64,000 nt of DNA from Streptomyces sp. A0642 (lineage in GTDB: Bacteria > Actinomycetota > Actinomycetes > Streptomycetales > Streptomycetaceae), in contig NZ_SSBL01000005.1 of NCBI RefSeq assembly GCF_004795105.1, forward strand, positions 62,001 to 126,000, read 5' to 3'. The notes beneath the pieces are model-generated. The model made no database searches. It was not told where the DNA came from and saw only the letters and a program-made list of their open reading frames with translations. The position numbers and the translations under genes are program-made. Below, piece by piece: positions 26,443 to 34,399 of the stretch (position 1 is its first letter; each line of letters starts with the position of its first letter).

Positions 26443-28938
26443 CTACTCGCGCGCCCCCGCGAGGTCGACCGGCCGGGTACGCAACGCGAGCGAGGCGGGC
26501 AGCACCGCGGAGACCACGGCCACCAGCGCGCTCGCCGCGACGACCGAGCCGATGGTCCCCCACGGGGCGACGACGGGCGAGTGCACGCCGAGCAGTCCCA
26601 GCGCGGTCCGTACGCCGAGCAGGTTCAGCGCCGCCACCGCCCCGCCGAGCACCGCGCCCACCGCCACCACGACCAGCGCCTCCGCCCCCACCAGCCGCAG
26701 CACCTGCGCCTTCGTCGCCCCGGCGAGCCGGAGCACCGCCAGGTCGCGCACCCGGTCGGAGGTGGCCATGACCTGCGTGTTGGCCAGGGCGATACCCGTG
26801 TACACCAGGGCGATCAGCAGGATCATCAGGAGCCCGAGGCGGGTGTTCTCGCCGGTCCGCCGGTGGTTCTCCGCCAGCCACCCGGCCCTCGTCGCCACCA
26901 CGGCGCCCGTCGCCCGGGCGGCCGCCTCCAACTGCGAAGCGACGGCCGACTGCCCGTCACCGCCGACGACCTTGACGTCGATCCGGTCGACCACGGCGCC
27001 TCCGGCATTGCGCGGGGTCACGTACACACCGTTGTCCCCGGTGCCGGTGCTCAGCACGGCCGCCACCCGCAGGGTGACCTTGCGGCCGTCGGCCAGCCAG
27101 ACGCCGACGCGCTCGCCGACCGTGGTGGTCATCCACTCCTCGTTGACGACCAGGGAGCCGTCGTCGAGGCCGGCGAGGCTGCCCGCCACCACGGGCAGCG
27201 CCGACACCGCCGCCGCGTCGGCCGGATCCACGGCCCGCGCCTCGGAGCCGACCAGTGCCGTGCCTTCCTCCAGCACGGTCACGGAGGTGGACCGCGAGGC
27301 GCTGACGACGACACCCGGGATGCGCCGGGCCCGCTCGACGAACCGCGGAGACAGCGCGCCGCCCCCGCTCCCCGCCGTGACCACGAAGTCCGAGGTCACC
27401 TGGGTGCGCGCCTCGGTGGCCCGGGCCTCGGCGAGGGTCGCCGTCGTACCCGTCAGCGAGGCGGCCAGCGCCACGGTGAGGATCACGGGCGCGGCGACGG
27501 CGGCCGTGCGGCGCAGCCCGGCGGAGGCGTTCTCCCTCGCCAGCACGCCGGTGGCACCCGGCAGTCGCGCCGGCAGCCAGGCGAGGAACCGGGTGACCGG
27601 TCGTACGAGCGCGGGCGCGAACAGGGCGAAGCCCACGATGAACAGCATCGGCTGGGTGACGTACGTCTTGCGCTTGAGGACGCTGCCGGGGTCCTGGACG
27701 AGGGCGAGGCCGAGCAGTACGGCACCGGTCAGCAGGACGGCCGCGCCGGCCAGCACCCGGCTCAGCGGCATCGAGCCGCTGTCCACGGCTGCTTCGCGCA
27801 GCGCCTCCGCCGGCCCCACCCTTCCGGCACGGCGCGAGGCGGCGACCGCACCGGCCAGCGCCACGGCCAGCCCGGTCCAGAAGGCGGTGTACAAGGGCCA
27901 GTTCTGGTCGCCGATCGTGAACCAGCGGGGCGCGATTCCCTCGCCGGTCATCCAGGAGGCGAGCCGGGGCGCACCGAGGACGCCCAGCCGGCAGCCCGCA
28001 CCCGACGCCAGTACGCCGATGACGAGCGCCTCGGCGTACACCGTCCGCCGCACCTGGCCGGGCGTCGCGCCCGCCGTGCGCAGCAGGCCGAACTCGCGGC
28101 GGCGCTGGGCCACCGCGAAGGAGAACGTGGAGGCGACCACGAAGACGGAGACGAACGCGGTGATGCCCGCGGCCGTGCCCAGGAGGGCGTTCACGGAGAC
28201 GAGCGCCTCGGCGTCCCGGTCCGGGTCGGGGTCGGCCCGGCGGCGGTCGTCGCCGGTGAGCACCGCCATCCGCTCCTCCCGGTCCACGAGCGCGCGCACC
28301 GCCGCCGGATCCGCCTGCACCACCACGGCGTCGAGGTCCGGGGAGATCCGGGCGGCCTCGGCCGCGGTGAAGAACACGGCGGTCTCGAACCCCGCGGGGC
28401 GCACCGTCCCGACGACGGTCCTGGTCCCGGTCCCCGCAGCGGTGGTGACCGTGATCCGGTCCCCGGTCCGCACGTCGGAGCCGCCTCCCGCGGTGACGAC
28501 CACCTCTCCGGCGGCGGCCGGGGCCCGTCCGGCGGACAGCCGGTAGGGGGTGGCGGCCGCCACCGGCCACGGGTGGCCGACCGTCGCCCCGCCGCCCCCG
28601 TCGAGGCGGGCGGCGCCGGCCGAGACGGGGAACGTGCGGTCCTCGACCGTGGGGCCGAGCCGTGCCAGCGCGGCGGCGAGTTCCGCGGGGACGGCCCGGG
28701 GCGAGGTCAGCTCCCGGGTCCGGACCCCGCCCGGAGTACGTACCCGCAACCGGTCCTCGCCCCGGACGACGACGGGGGCGGCGGCGAACCGCTCGGGCCC
28801 GTGACGCGGGGCGTCGAACGTGGCCGCGAGGGCCAGCCCGGTGGTGGCGATGATCCCCACGCCGAGGGCGAGCGCGAGGAAGGAGCCGACGAAGGTGACC
28901 CAGCGGGTCCGCATGCCGCGCAGCGCGAGGCTCAGCAC
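26443..28938 (-). CDS. FtsX-like ABC transporter permease
   Basis: An 831-aa MacB/FtsX-type permease with two copies of the FtsX domain. An N-terminal helix (about 12-35) is followed by a large extracellular domain, then three helices near 255-360, a second set beginning at about 400, and the final three near 700-815. Such transporters export peptides or lipids or act as mechanical signal relays. The GTG at 28938 overlaps the ATPase stop by 7 bp, so the two are translationally coupled. Confidence 0.9.
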   Translation of the reverse strand: MLSLALRGMRTRWVTFVGSFLALALGVGIIATTGLALAATFDAPRHGPERFAAAPVVVRGEDRLRVRTPGGVRTRELTSPRAVPAELAAALARLGPTVEDRTFPVSAGAARLDGGGGATVGHPWPVAAATPYRLSAGRAPAAAGEVVVTAGGGSDVRTGDRITVTTAAGTGTRTVVGTVRPAGFETAVFFTAAEAARISPDLDAVVVQADPAAVRALVDREERMAVLTGDDRRRADPDPDRDAEALVSVNALLGTAAGITAFVSVFVVASTFSFAVAQRRREFGLLRTAGATPGQVRRTVYAEALVIGVLASGAGCRLGVLGAPRLASWMTGEGIAPRWFTIGDQNWPLYTAFWTGLAVALAGAVAASRRAGRVGPAEALREAAVDSGSMPLSRVLAGAAVLLTGAVLLGLALVQDPGSVLKRKTYVTQPMLFIVGFALFAPALVRPVTRFLAWLPARLPGATGVLARENASAGLRRTAAVAAPVILTVALAASLTGTTATLAEARATEARTQVTSDFVVTAGSGGGALSPRFVERARRIPGVVVSASRSTSVTVLEEGTALVGSEARAVDPADAAAVSALPVVAGSLAGLDDGSLVVNEEWMTTTVGERVGVWLADGRKVTLRVAAVLSTGTGDNGVYVTPRNAGGAVVDRIDVKVVGGDGQSAVASQLEAAARATGAVVATRAGWLAENHRRTGENTRLGLLMILLIALVYTGIALANTQVMATSDRVRDLAVLRLAGATKAQVLRLVGAEALVVVAVGAVLGGAVAALNLLGVRTALGLLGVHSPVVAPWGTIGSVVAASALVAVVSAVLPASLALRTRPVDLAGARE

Positions 28939-29666
28939 GAGGCCACCGCCATGCGCGTCATGCGCGCCGCGACCTGCTCGGCGGACGGGTCCGGCAGTTC
29001 GTCCCGCACCCGGCCGTCGGCCAGGAACAGCACCCGGTCCGCGTAGGAGGCGGCGACCGGATCGTGCGTCACCATGATCACCGTCTGGCCGTCGTCGACC
29101 ATGGTGCGCAGCAGTGTCAGCACCTGCCGGCCGGTCGTGGAGTCCAGGGCGCCGGTGGGCTCGTCGCCGAACAGCACATCGGGCCGGGTGATCAGGGCGC
29201 GGGCCAGGGCCACGCGCTGCTGCTGGCCGCCGGAGAGTTCACCGGGCCGGTGCCCGGCCCGTTCCCGCAGCCCGACCCGCTCGAGTACGTCCAGGACCTC
29301 GGCCCGCTTCGGCCGGCGGCCGGCCAGCCTCAGGGGAAGAGCGACGTTCTGCTCGGCGGTCAGCGCGGGAAGGAGGTTGAACGCCTGGAAGACGAACCCG
29401 ATGCGGGTGCGGCGCAGCAGCGTCAGCTTCCGTTCACTGAGTCCGGTCAGTTCCGTGTCGCCGAGGAACACCTGCCCGGCGGTGGGCCGGTCGAGCCCGG
29501 CGGCGCACTGGAGCAAGGTCGACTTGCCGGATCCCGAGGGGCCCATGACGGCGGTGAACGTCCCTCGGGGGACGTCCAGACAGACCCCGTCCAGCGCGGT
29601 GACCGCGCCGGTGTTCCTGCCGTAGGACCGGGTGACCGAGCGGAGCCGGACAGCTGTGTGATTCAT
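28932..29666 (-). CDS. ABC transporter ATP-binding protein (MacB/LolD type)
   Basis: A 244-aa ATPase partner of the FtsX-like permease. Walker A is GPSGSGKST, the signature [15 protein letters not shown], Walker [12 protein letters not shown], and the switch His is in MVTHD. The ATG at 29666 (MNHTAVRLR) is favoured over a GTG at 29675. It is the promoter-proximal gene of the exporter and faces the histidine kinase gene across a 133-bp divergent region with a strong dyad. Confidence 0.93.
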   Translation of the reverse strand: MNHTAVRLRSVTRSYGRNTGAVTALDGVCLDVPRGTFTAVMGPSGSGKSTLLQCAAGLDRPTAGQVFLGDTELTGLSERKLTLLRRTRIGFVFQAFNLLPALTAEQNVALPLRLAGRRPKRAEVLDVLERVGLRERAGHRPGELSGGQQQRVALARALITRPDVLFGDEPTGALDSTTGRQVLTLLRTMVDDGQTVIMVTHDPVAASYADRVLFLADGRVRDELPDPSAEQVAARMTRMAVASC

Positions 29667-29721
29667 GGCCCCCACTCAACCGGCGGCGTCCGGGCGGCAC
29701 ATCGCAGCGAGCGGGAGTCCT

Positions 29722-29745
29722 CGGGGTGGAGGTAGCTCCACCCCG
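29722..29745. promoter_or_regulatory. 24-bp perfect dyad between ABC and two-component operons
   Basis: CGGGGTGGAG (29722-29731) and its exact complement CTCCACCCCG (29736-29745) are separated by GTAG. The dyad is central in the divergent promoter region. It is the obvious candidate site for the linked NarL-type response regulator. Confidence 0.6.
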
Positions 29746-29799
29746 GGAGTCGACCTCGCTGGGTGGTCCCTCTCTCCCCGCCCGGCCTAACGTTCCCCC

Positions 29800-31146
29800 A
29801 TGCCCTCCCCCGCCGCCCCTTCCGCCGGACCGCCGCCCGCCCCCGGTCTTGGGCGGGCCCTGCGGCAGCCCCGCTACGTACGCACCGCCTGGCCGTGGCG
29901 CGCCACGCTCTACCTGGTGACCAGCGTGCCCCTGGGCCTCGTCACCCTCACCGCGCTCCTCCTCCTTGCGGTCGCGGGCAGCGCGCTCACCGTGATTCTG
30001 ATCGGCATCCCGCTGCTCCTCACCCTCGTGCTCGCCGGCATTCCGGTGGCCGCTCTGGAACGGTCCCGGCTCCGGCTGGTCGATCCGCGGCCCCTCGCCC
30101 CGGCACACCGCGAGCCGGAAGGAACCGGCCTCCCCGCCTGGCTGCGCACCCGCCTCCAGGAGCGCGCCACCTGGCGGGAGCTGGGTTACGCGCTGCTGTT
30201 CGCCCTGGTGCTGTGGCCGCTGGAGGCGCTCGCGGTGGGGACGGCCCTCGTCGTCTGCGGCGGGCTGATCGCCGCGCCCGTGATGCTGGCGGCGAGCGGG
30301 GGCGAGGAGGCCCGCGTCCTCAAGATCTGGCTGATCCACACCTATCCGCCTGCCTTCGCGGCCCTGCTCGCCGGACTGGTGCTGCTTCCCCTGTTCGCGT
30401 ATCCGCTCGGGATCGTGGCGGCCGGCCGGGCCGCGCTGACCCGGCAGTTGCTCTCCGCACCCGACGACGGACCCGACTCCCGCATCCGGGAGCTCGGCCT
30501 CTCGCGGACGCGGCTGGTGGACGCCTTCGAGGCGGAGCGCCGTCGGATCGAACGCGATCTCCACGACGGGGCGCAGCAGCGGCTCGTCGCCCTGTCCATG
30601 ACCCTCGGCCTGGCCAGGCTGGAGGGGCCGGCCGAACCGCTGGCCGGGCTGCTGGCCAAGGCCCACGAGGAGGCCGGGGCCGCGCTGGTGGAGATCAGGG
30701 AACTCATCCGGGGCATCCACCCCCAGGTCCTCACCGACCGCGGCCTGCAAGCGGCCGTCGAGGACGTCGCGGACCGTTCGCCGGTCCCGGTGGACGTGGA
30801 CTTCGACCTGCCGGGCCGCCTCCCCGAAACGGTGGAGACGGCGGTCTACTTCGCGGTCTGCGAGGCGCTGGCCAACGTGGCCAAGCACAGCGGGGCGGAC
30901 CGCGCCCGGGTGAGCGGCCGGGCGGAGAGGGGCCGGCTGGTGGTGGAGGTGTCGGACGACGGGGCGGGCGGCGCGGGCACCGGAAGCGGCACGGGACTCC
31001 AGGGCGTGGCGGACCGCATCTCGGTGCTCGACGGCCACCTGTTAGTGTCCAGTCCGCCCGGCGGGCCGACGGTGTTCCGGCTGCAGGTCCCCCTGCCACC
31101 CGCGGCTCCTGCGGACCCTGCGGACCCTGCGGATACGAGGACGTGA
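29800..31146 (+). CDS. sensor histidine kinase (NarL/DesK type)
   Basis: A 448-aa membrane kinase. Two pairs of hydrophobic segments (about 36-86 and 128-210) form the sensor region. The HisKA_3 motif ERDLHDGAQQR carries His255, and the ATPase domain has ANVAKHSGADRA (N-box) and DDGAGGAGTGSGTGLQG (G-boxes). The ligand is unknown. A Pro-Ala-Asp repeat ends the protein. The ATG at 29800 gives MPSPAAPS. It overlaps the response regulator start by 4 bp. Confidence 0.9.
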   Translation: MPSPAAPSAGPPPAPGLGRALRQPRYVRTAWPWRATLYLVTSVPLGLVTLTALLLLAVAGSALTVILIGIPLLLTLVLAGIPVAALERSRLRLVDPRPLAPAHREPEGTGLPAWLRTRLQERATWRELGYALLFALVLWPLEALAVGTALVVCGGLIAAPVMLAASGGEEARVLKIWLIHTYPPAFAALLAGLVLLPLFAYPLGIVAAGRAALTRQLLSAPDDGPDSRIRELGLSRTRLVDAFEAERRRIERDLHDGAQQRLVALSMTLGLARLEGPAEPLAGLLAKAHEEAGAALVEIRELIRGIHPQVLTDRGLQAAVEDVADRSPVPVDVDFDLPGRLPETVETAVYFAVCEALANVAKHSGADRARVSGRAERGRLVVEVSDDGAGGAGTGSGTGLQGVADRISVLDGHLLVSSPPGGPTVFRLQVPLPPAAPADPADPADTRT

Positions 31147-31790
31147 GCGTGCGCATCGTACTGGCCGAGGACAGTGTGCTCCTGCGGGAGGGACTCATCG
31201 GTCTGCTGGAACGGTTCGGCCATCAGGTGGTGGCGGGCGCCGGCACGGCGGACGAACTGATCGGGGCCGTGGCCGCACACGGCCCGGACATCGTGGTGAC
31301 CGATGTGCGCATGCCGCCCGGCTTCTCCGACGAGGGCCTGCGCGCCGCGATCGAACTGCGCACCCGGCAGCCGGGGCTGCCCATCCTCGTCCTCAGCCAG
31401 TACGTCCAGCGCGCCTACGCCGAGGAGCTGCTCGACTCCGCCGACGGTACGGGCGTCGGCTATCTGCTCAAGGAACGCATCGGCGACGTCGAGGAGTTCA
31501 TCGACGCCCTTCACCGGGTCGCCGCCGGGAACACGGTCGTCGACCCCGAGGTGGTCCGCCAACTGATCCGCCGCCGCCGGGACCCGCTCGCCCGGCTCAC
31601 CGCGCGCGAGCAGGAGGTGCTGGCCCTGATGGCGGAAGGCAGGTCCAACGCGTCGATCGCCGCGGCCATGACGGTCAGCGAGGGGACGGTCAGCAAACAC
31701 TTCGGCAGCATCCTCGGCAAGCTCGACCTGTCGCTGGACGACACGACGAACCGCCGGGTGCTGGCGGTACTGGCGTACCTGCGGGGCTGA
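31143..31790 (+). CDS. NarL/LuxR family response regulator
   Basis: A 215-aa regulator paired with the kinase just upstream. The receiver has the acidic pocket AED (8-10), phospho-acceptor Asp54 (VVTDVRMPP), Ser85 (VLSQY) and Lys110 (YLLKE). The LuxR helix-turn-helix (LTAREQEVLALMAEGRSN to VSKHFGSILGKL) occupies about 148-205. The GTG at 31143 overlaps the kinase stop as GTGA; a second GTG at 31149 would shorten it by two residues. It likely controls the divergent ABC exporter through the dyad at 29722-29745. Confidence 0.92.
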   Translation: MSVRIVLAEDSVLLREGLIGLLERFGHQVVAGAGTADELIGAVAAHGPDIVVTDVRMPPGFSDEGLRAAIELRTRQPGLPILVLSQYVQRAYAEELLDSADGTGVGYLLKERIGDVEEFIDALHRVAAGNTVVDPEVVRQLIRRRRDPLARLTAREQEVLALMAEGRSNASIAAAMTVSEGTVSKHFGSILGKLDLSLDDTTNRRVLAVLAYLRG

Positions 31791-31963
31791 GGCGTCCGCC
31801 CGCGCGCATTCCTCCGTACACACGCCGACGGTGATCGGTCACGGGGTCCGGTCGACGTCGTCCTCGACCCACGTGCGAAGAGGGTTGAGCGGGACGGCGG
31901 CGCTCGTGCCGAGGGCGGTGAGGCTCATCCTCCGCACCACGGCCTGATCCCCCCGGCGCCCGC

Positions 31964-32050
31964 CCACGGGATCCCGCCCCGACCAGCCGCCACGGGATCC
32001 CCCGCCGACACCAGCCCGCGGGATCCCCTGCCGACACCACCCCGTGGGAG
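31964..32050. repeat. 26-bp tandem repeat, about 3.3 copies
   Basis: Units begin at 31964, 31990, 32016 and 32042, exactly 26 bp apart, each starting CC(A/G)CGGGATCCC or a close variant and running into a GCCGACACCA-like part; the last copy is partial. The region 31791-32167 between the response regulator and the tRNA terminator holds this repeat and no gene. Confidence 0.65.
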
Positions 32051-32167
32051 GGAGCACGGCCGCGTCCTACGAGATCCGCCGCCACAGCAACAGTCACCCG
32101 CCACCCGGACGCCCGCCTCGCCGTCGCAGCGAAACCCTCACGCGGGAGAACGTCCAGGGCATGAAAA

Positions 32168-32200
32168 AGCCCCAGGTCACGGCGAGTGAGTCCTGGGGCT
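32168..32200 (-). terminator. original chromosomal terminator of the tRNA-Thr unit
   Basis: Read on the minus strand, AGCCCCAGG and CCTGGGGCT form a 9-bp stem around a 15-base loop, followed by TTTTTC. It lies just beyond the tRNA-Thr 3' fragment at 32206-32249. It is the terminator that would serve the tRNA on an empty chromosome. Confidence 0.75.
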
Positions 32201-32205
32201 GATCC

Positions 32206-32249
32206 GAGCCGCCTTCGGGATTCGAACCCGAGACCTACGCATTACGAGT
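32206..32249 (-). repeat. element end: duplicated tRNA-Thr 3' fragment (att)
   Basis: These 44 bases are identical to 46947-46990 and cover the tRNA-Thr from the anticodon loop (CTCGTAA, minus strand) to the 3' end. Beyond 32249 the tRNA similarity stops, so this is not a gene. It marks the left end of the element, with crossover expected within the identical stretch. Confidence 0.93.
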
Positions 32250-32683
32250 TGTCCGATCTCGGTCCGCACGAGTCCGGGGGCGTCCGCCGGTCGGATCGCG
32301 TTGCAGGTCACGTGAGCTGTCGGACGTCACCGGATCAAGGGGGACCGCGGTGGATTGGGCAGCAATGGAGACTGGAAGTGAGACTGGCCTGCCAGGCTGT
32401 ACAGGTTGGTCAGGCCCTATTTAGCGGTTCGATCAACGAACGTATGGGTGTTGGGACAGGTCAGCTGCTGCACCAGCCGTCACCCCGAAACCCTCGGACC
32501 TGCATCGACCGCGCCGCCCTCACGCACCGTACGACTCTGTAGCTTCGGCGCTTTGGCACCCGAGGCGAGCACCTTCCTCGCTCGGAAACTCACCCCTACC
32601 AAATGCTCACCTTAACCAACGTCCTCCGCTGGCTCCGAAATCGCTGCGCACCGGCCCGGCCGCTCCCACTACGCTGTCCGGTC
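32250..32683. other. non-coding gap at the left element end
   Basis: I see no supported gene between the att fragment and the first cargo gene. Short open frames here either run through the tRNA fragment or lack coding bias. The promoter of the Abi-like gene must lie in this stretch, but no clear elements stand out. Confidence 0.5.
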
Positions 32684-33553
32684 ATGAGCACCCCACCGCG
32701 CCCGCGATTCTCCGTCCGCGCCGGCCTCGCAGAGCCCACGGCCGACGGACCGTACGACGGGGTGCCCGACCATCTTCTCGTGGCGTTGCAGACTTGGGTG
32801 AAGGAAAGCCTGAGCTACGAGGGCAGGCCAAAGGAAGCGGCGCGTCACATTTGTCTTCTACTGCGCATAGCCCCGATCACTTCGAATCCTCGGCTGGGCC
32901 CGCAGTACCTGGGTGCTCTGATGCTGAGCGGAAACGATCTCCTCGATGTCATCGACGCGACCCTCGCCTACAGCACCACGACACCAACATCGGTCGTGGC
33001 ATCTTGGAGGATCCGCGAGCTCCAGACGCTTCTAGACAACGCTGGTTCGGCGTATCGGGTGACGGACGCAGAGGACGGACTGGAGGAGCGTGTGGACCCC
33101 GCCGTCCGCGACGCGGTCCGCCACACCGTGGCTGACGCCGCAGCCGCCGCCTCCTCCGGCTCTGCGGCCGACCATCTGGCGGCCGCTTGGCAAGCGGCCT
33201 ACGGACGCGCTCCCGACCCGCAACGCGCCTACAGCGAGGCCATCAAGGCGGTGGAGGCTGCGGCACACGCAACCGTCCAGACCAACAATAAGAATGCCAC
33301 CCTCGGCACCATGCTCGGCGAGATCGGCAACGCACGGCACAAGTTCAAGACCGCGCTCTCGACAAGACCAGGCACGGATCCCATCGCTCCGGTAGAGGCG
33401 ATGATGCGCGCCCTGTGGGAGGGACAGACCTCTCGCCACGGAGGTCAGACCGTCACTCTGTCCGAAACCCTGGAGGCCGCCCGCGCTGGTGTCCACCTTG
33501 CGGCCGCCTTGGTCCAGTGGTTCGCCTCCGGTGCAGTGACCCGTACTCCCTGA
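32684..33553 (+). CDS. abortive infection C-terminal-like protein (cargo)
   Basis: A 289-aa soluble protein. Residues 80-150 (LLDVIDATLAY, then LQTLLDNAGSAYRV and LEERVD) and the helical C-terminal third (AYSEAIKAVEAAAHA, then LGTMLGEIG and MMRALWEGQTSRHGG) resemble proteins annotated as abortive infection family, whose C-terminus ends in a conserved R-H-G. The resemblance is from memory of the pattern, not a search. The ATG at 32684 (MSTPPRPRF) is preferred to the longer frame from 32603. It is the first gene inside the element and may be an anti-phage factor. Confidence 0.6.
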   Translation: MSTPPRPRFSVRAGLAEPTADGPYDGVPDHLLVALQTWVKESLSYEGRPKEAARHICLLLRIAPITSNPRLGPQYLGALMLSGNDLLDVIDATLAYSTTTPTSVVASWRIRELQTLLDNAGSAYRVTDAEDGLEERVDPAVRDAVRHTVADAAAAASSGSAADHLAAAWQAAYGRAPDPQRAYSEAIKAVEAAAHATVQTNNKNATLGTMLGEIGNARHKFKTALSTRPGTDPIAPVEAMMRALWEGQTSRHGGQTVTLSETLEAARAGVHLAAALVQWFASGAVTRTP

Positions 33554-34020
33554 TCCGGAGCCACACTGCACAGACTCCTTGAGCGCACCGGCAGCCTGAT
33601 GATCGGGTTTGGTCATCCGGCGTCCGCTTGGGGCCCGATCGGGTCTGATCCGTAGACGAGTACACGGCGCAGTCCCGCCGCTGCATGGCTGGCGGAAGGC
33701 GGGCTACTTGAGACCTGACAGACCGTGAGCGTCCAAGTTGATGTCGGTCGTGGATGTTAGGTGACCGGTTGAGAGCCGCGCATGCTTACGTACTTTGCGT
33801 ATCGGCTCCTGTGGGCGTCCACACGACGGCACGGAGGGGCGGACCTCTGCCCCACGCGAGCGCACTTGCTGAGCGCACGCCTTCCCACCCCCAACTTTGG
33901 GACGGCCGCAGCCGTCCCAGTTAGACCACATGCTCGCGGCCGACTTGCCGGGGATCCGTCCTGCCTCCCGATTCTGCAAAAACGTCCTCCGGGCCCACCT
34001 TGAACGAATAGCATTGACAC
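33554..34020. other. non-coding gap before the EACC1 gene
   Basis: No supported gene. The stretch has mixed composition, turning AT-rich after 33780. GATCGGGTTTGGTC (33602) and GATCGGGTCTGATC (33637) form an imperfect 14-bp direct repeat. TAGCAT at 34009-34014 lies seven bases before the EACC1 ATG and could be a -10 element for a leaderless transcript. Confidence 0.4.
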
Positions 34021-34395
34021 ATGAACCCATCACGACCCATGTCCCTTGAGGCAGAATCCAGTAGCGGCGAGGGGGTGGAGCTAGTTACCTCGTTGCATAA
34101 GTGGCTACTCGCGGACAGTGATGTCGCTGATGCGTCGGTGAGCCTGAAGCAGCGAGAGACGCTGCCGGGAACCATGTCAGGTGGCCTCGAAATCCTTTCC
34201 GCCATTACTGATCAGGTTGCCACGTACGGAAATCTAGTTATCGCTTACCTAACTTGGCGGAACAGTAGAAGGAATGACGAAACAACTGACCTCCGCGTCA
34301 CAATAGAAAGGGGCGGGGAAACAATTCAAATTGATAACCTTACCGACGACCAACTGAGAGGAATTATCCAAAACCCCAACAGATCTGAGGGGTAG
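34021..34395 (+). CDS. effector-associated constant component 1 (EACC1) protein
   Basis: A 124-aa protein that fits the EACC1 family: SLHKWLLADSDV (about 28-39), then PGTMSGGLEILSAI and a hydrophobic helix (AITDQVATYGNLVIAYLTW), and a C-terminal strand pattern LRVTIERGGETIQIDNLTDDQL. EACC1 is the shared small component of actinobacterial conflict systems described by Kaur, Burroughs and Aravind, where it is coupled to varied effectors such as caspases. The ATG at 34021 has no ribosome site; the ATG at 34039 is an alternative. Five bases separate its stop from the caspase start. The sequence is far AT-richer than the host genes. Confidence 0.8.
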   Translation: MNPSRPMSLEAESSSGEGVELVTSLHKWLLADSDVADASVSLKQRETLPGTMSGGLEILSAITDQVATYGNLVIAYLTWRNSRRNDETTDLRVTIERGGETIQIDNLTDDQLRGIIQNPNRSEG

Positions 34396-34399
34396 TACG

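Noticed and set aside
24566..28546. Very long open frame (1326 codons) on the plus strand
   Set aside because: It runs antisense to sprC and the FtsX permease, is low-complexity and Arg/Gly/Ala/Ser-rich, and shows no domain; it comes from third-position GC bias.
32206..32249. A second tRNA-Thr gene
   Set aside because: Only the 3' part from the anticodon loop is present; the acceptor and D arm are missing.
32186..32542. 118-codon open frame across the left att site
   Set aside because: It translates the tRNA fragment and has no coding features.
33704..34033. 109-codon minus-strand frame before the EACC1 gene
   Set aside because: No ribosome site, no recognised motif and composition unlike coding sequence.
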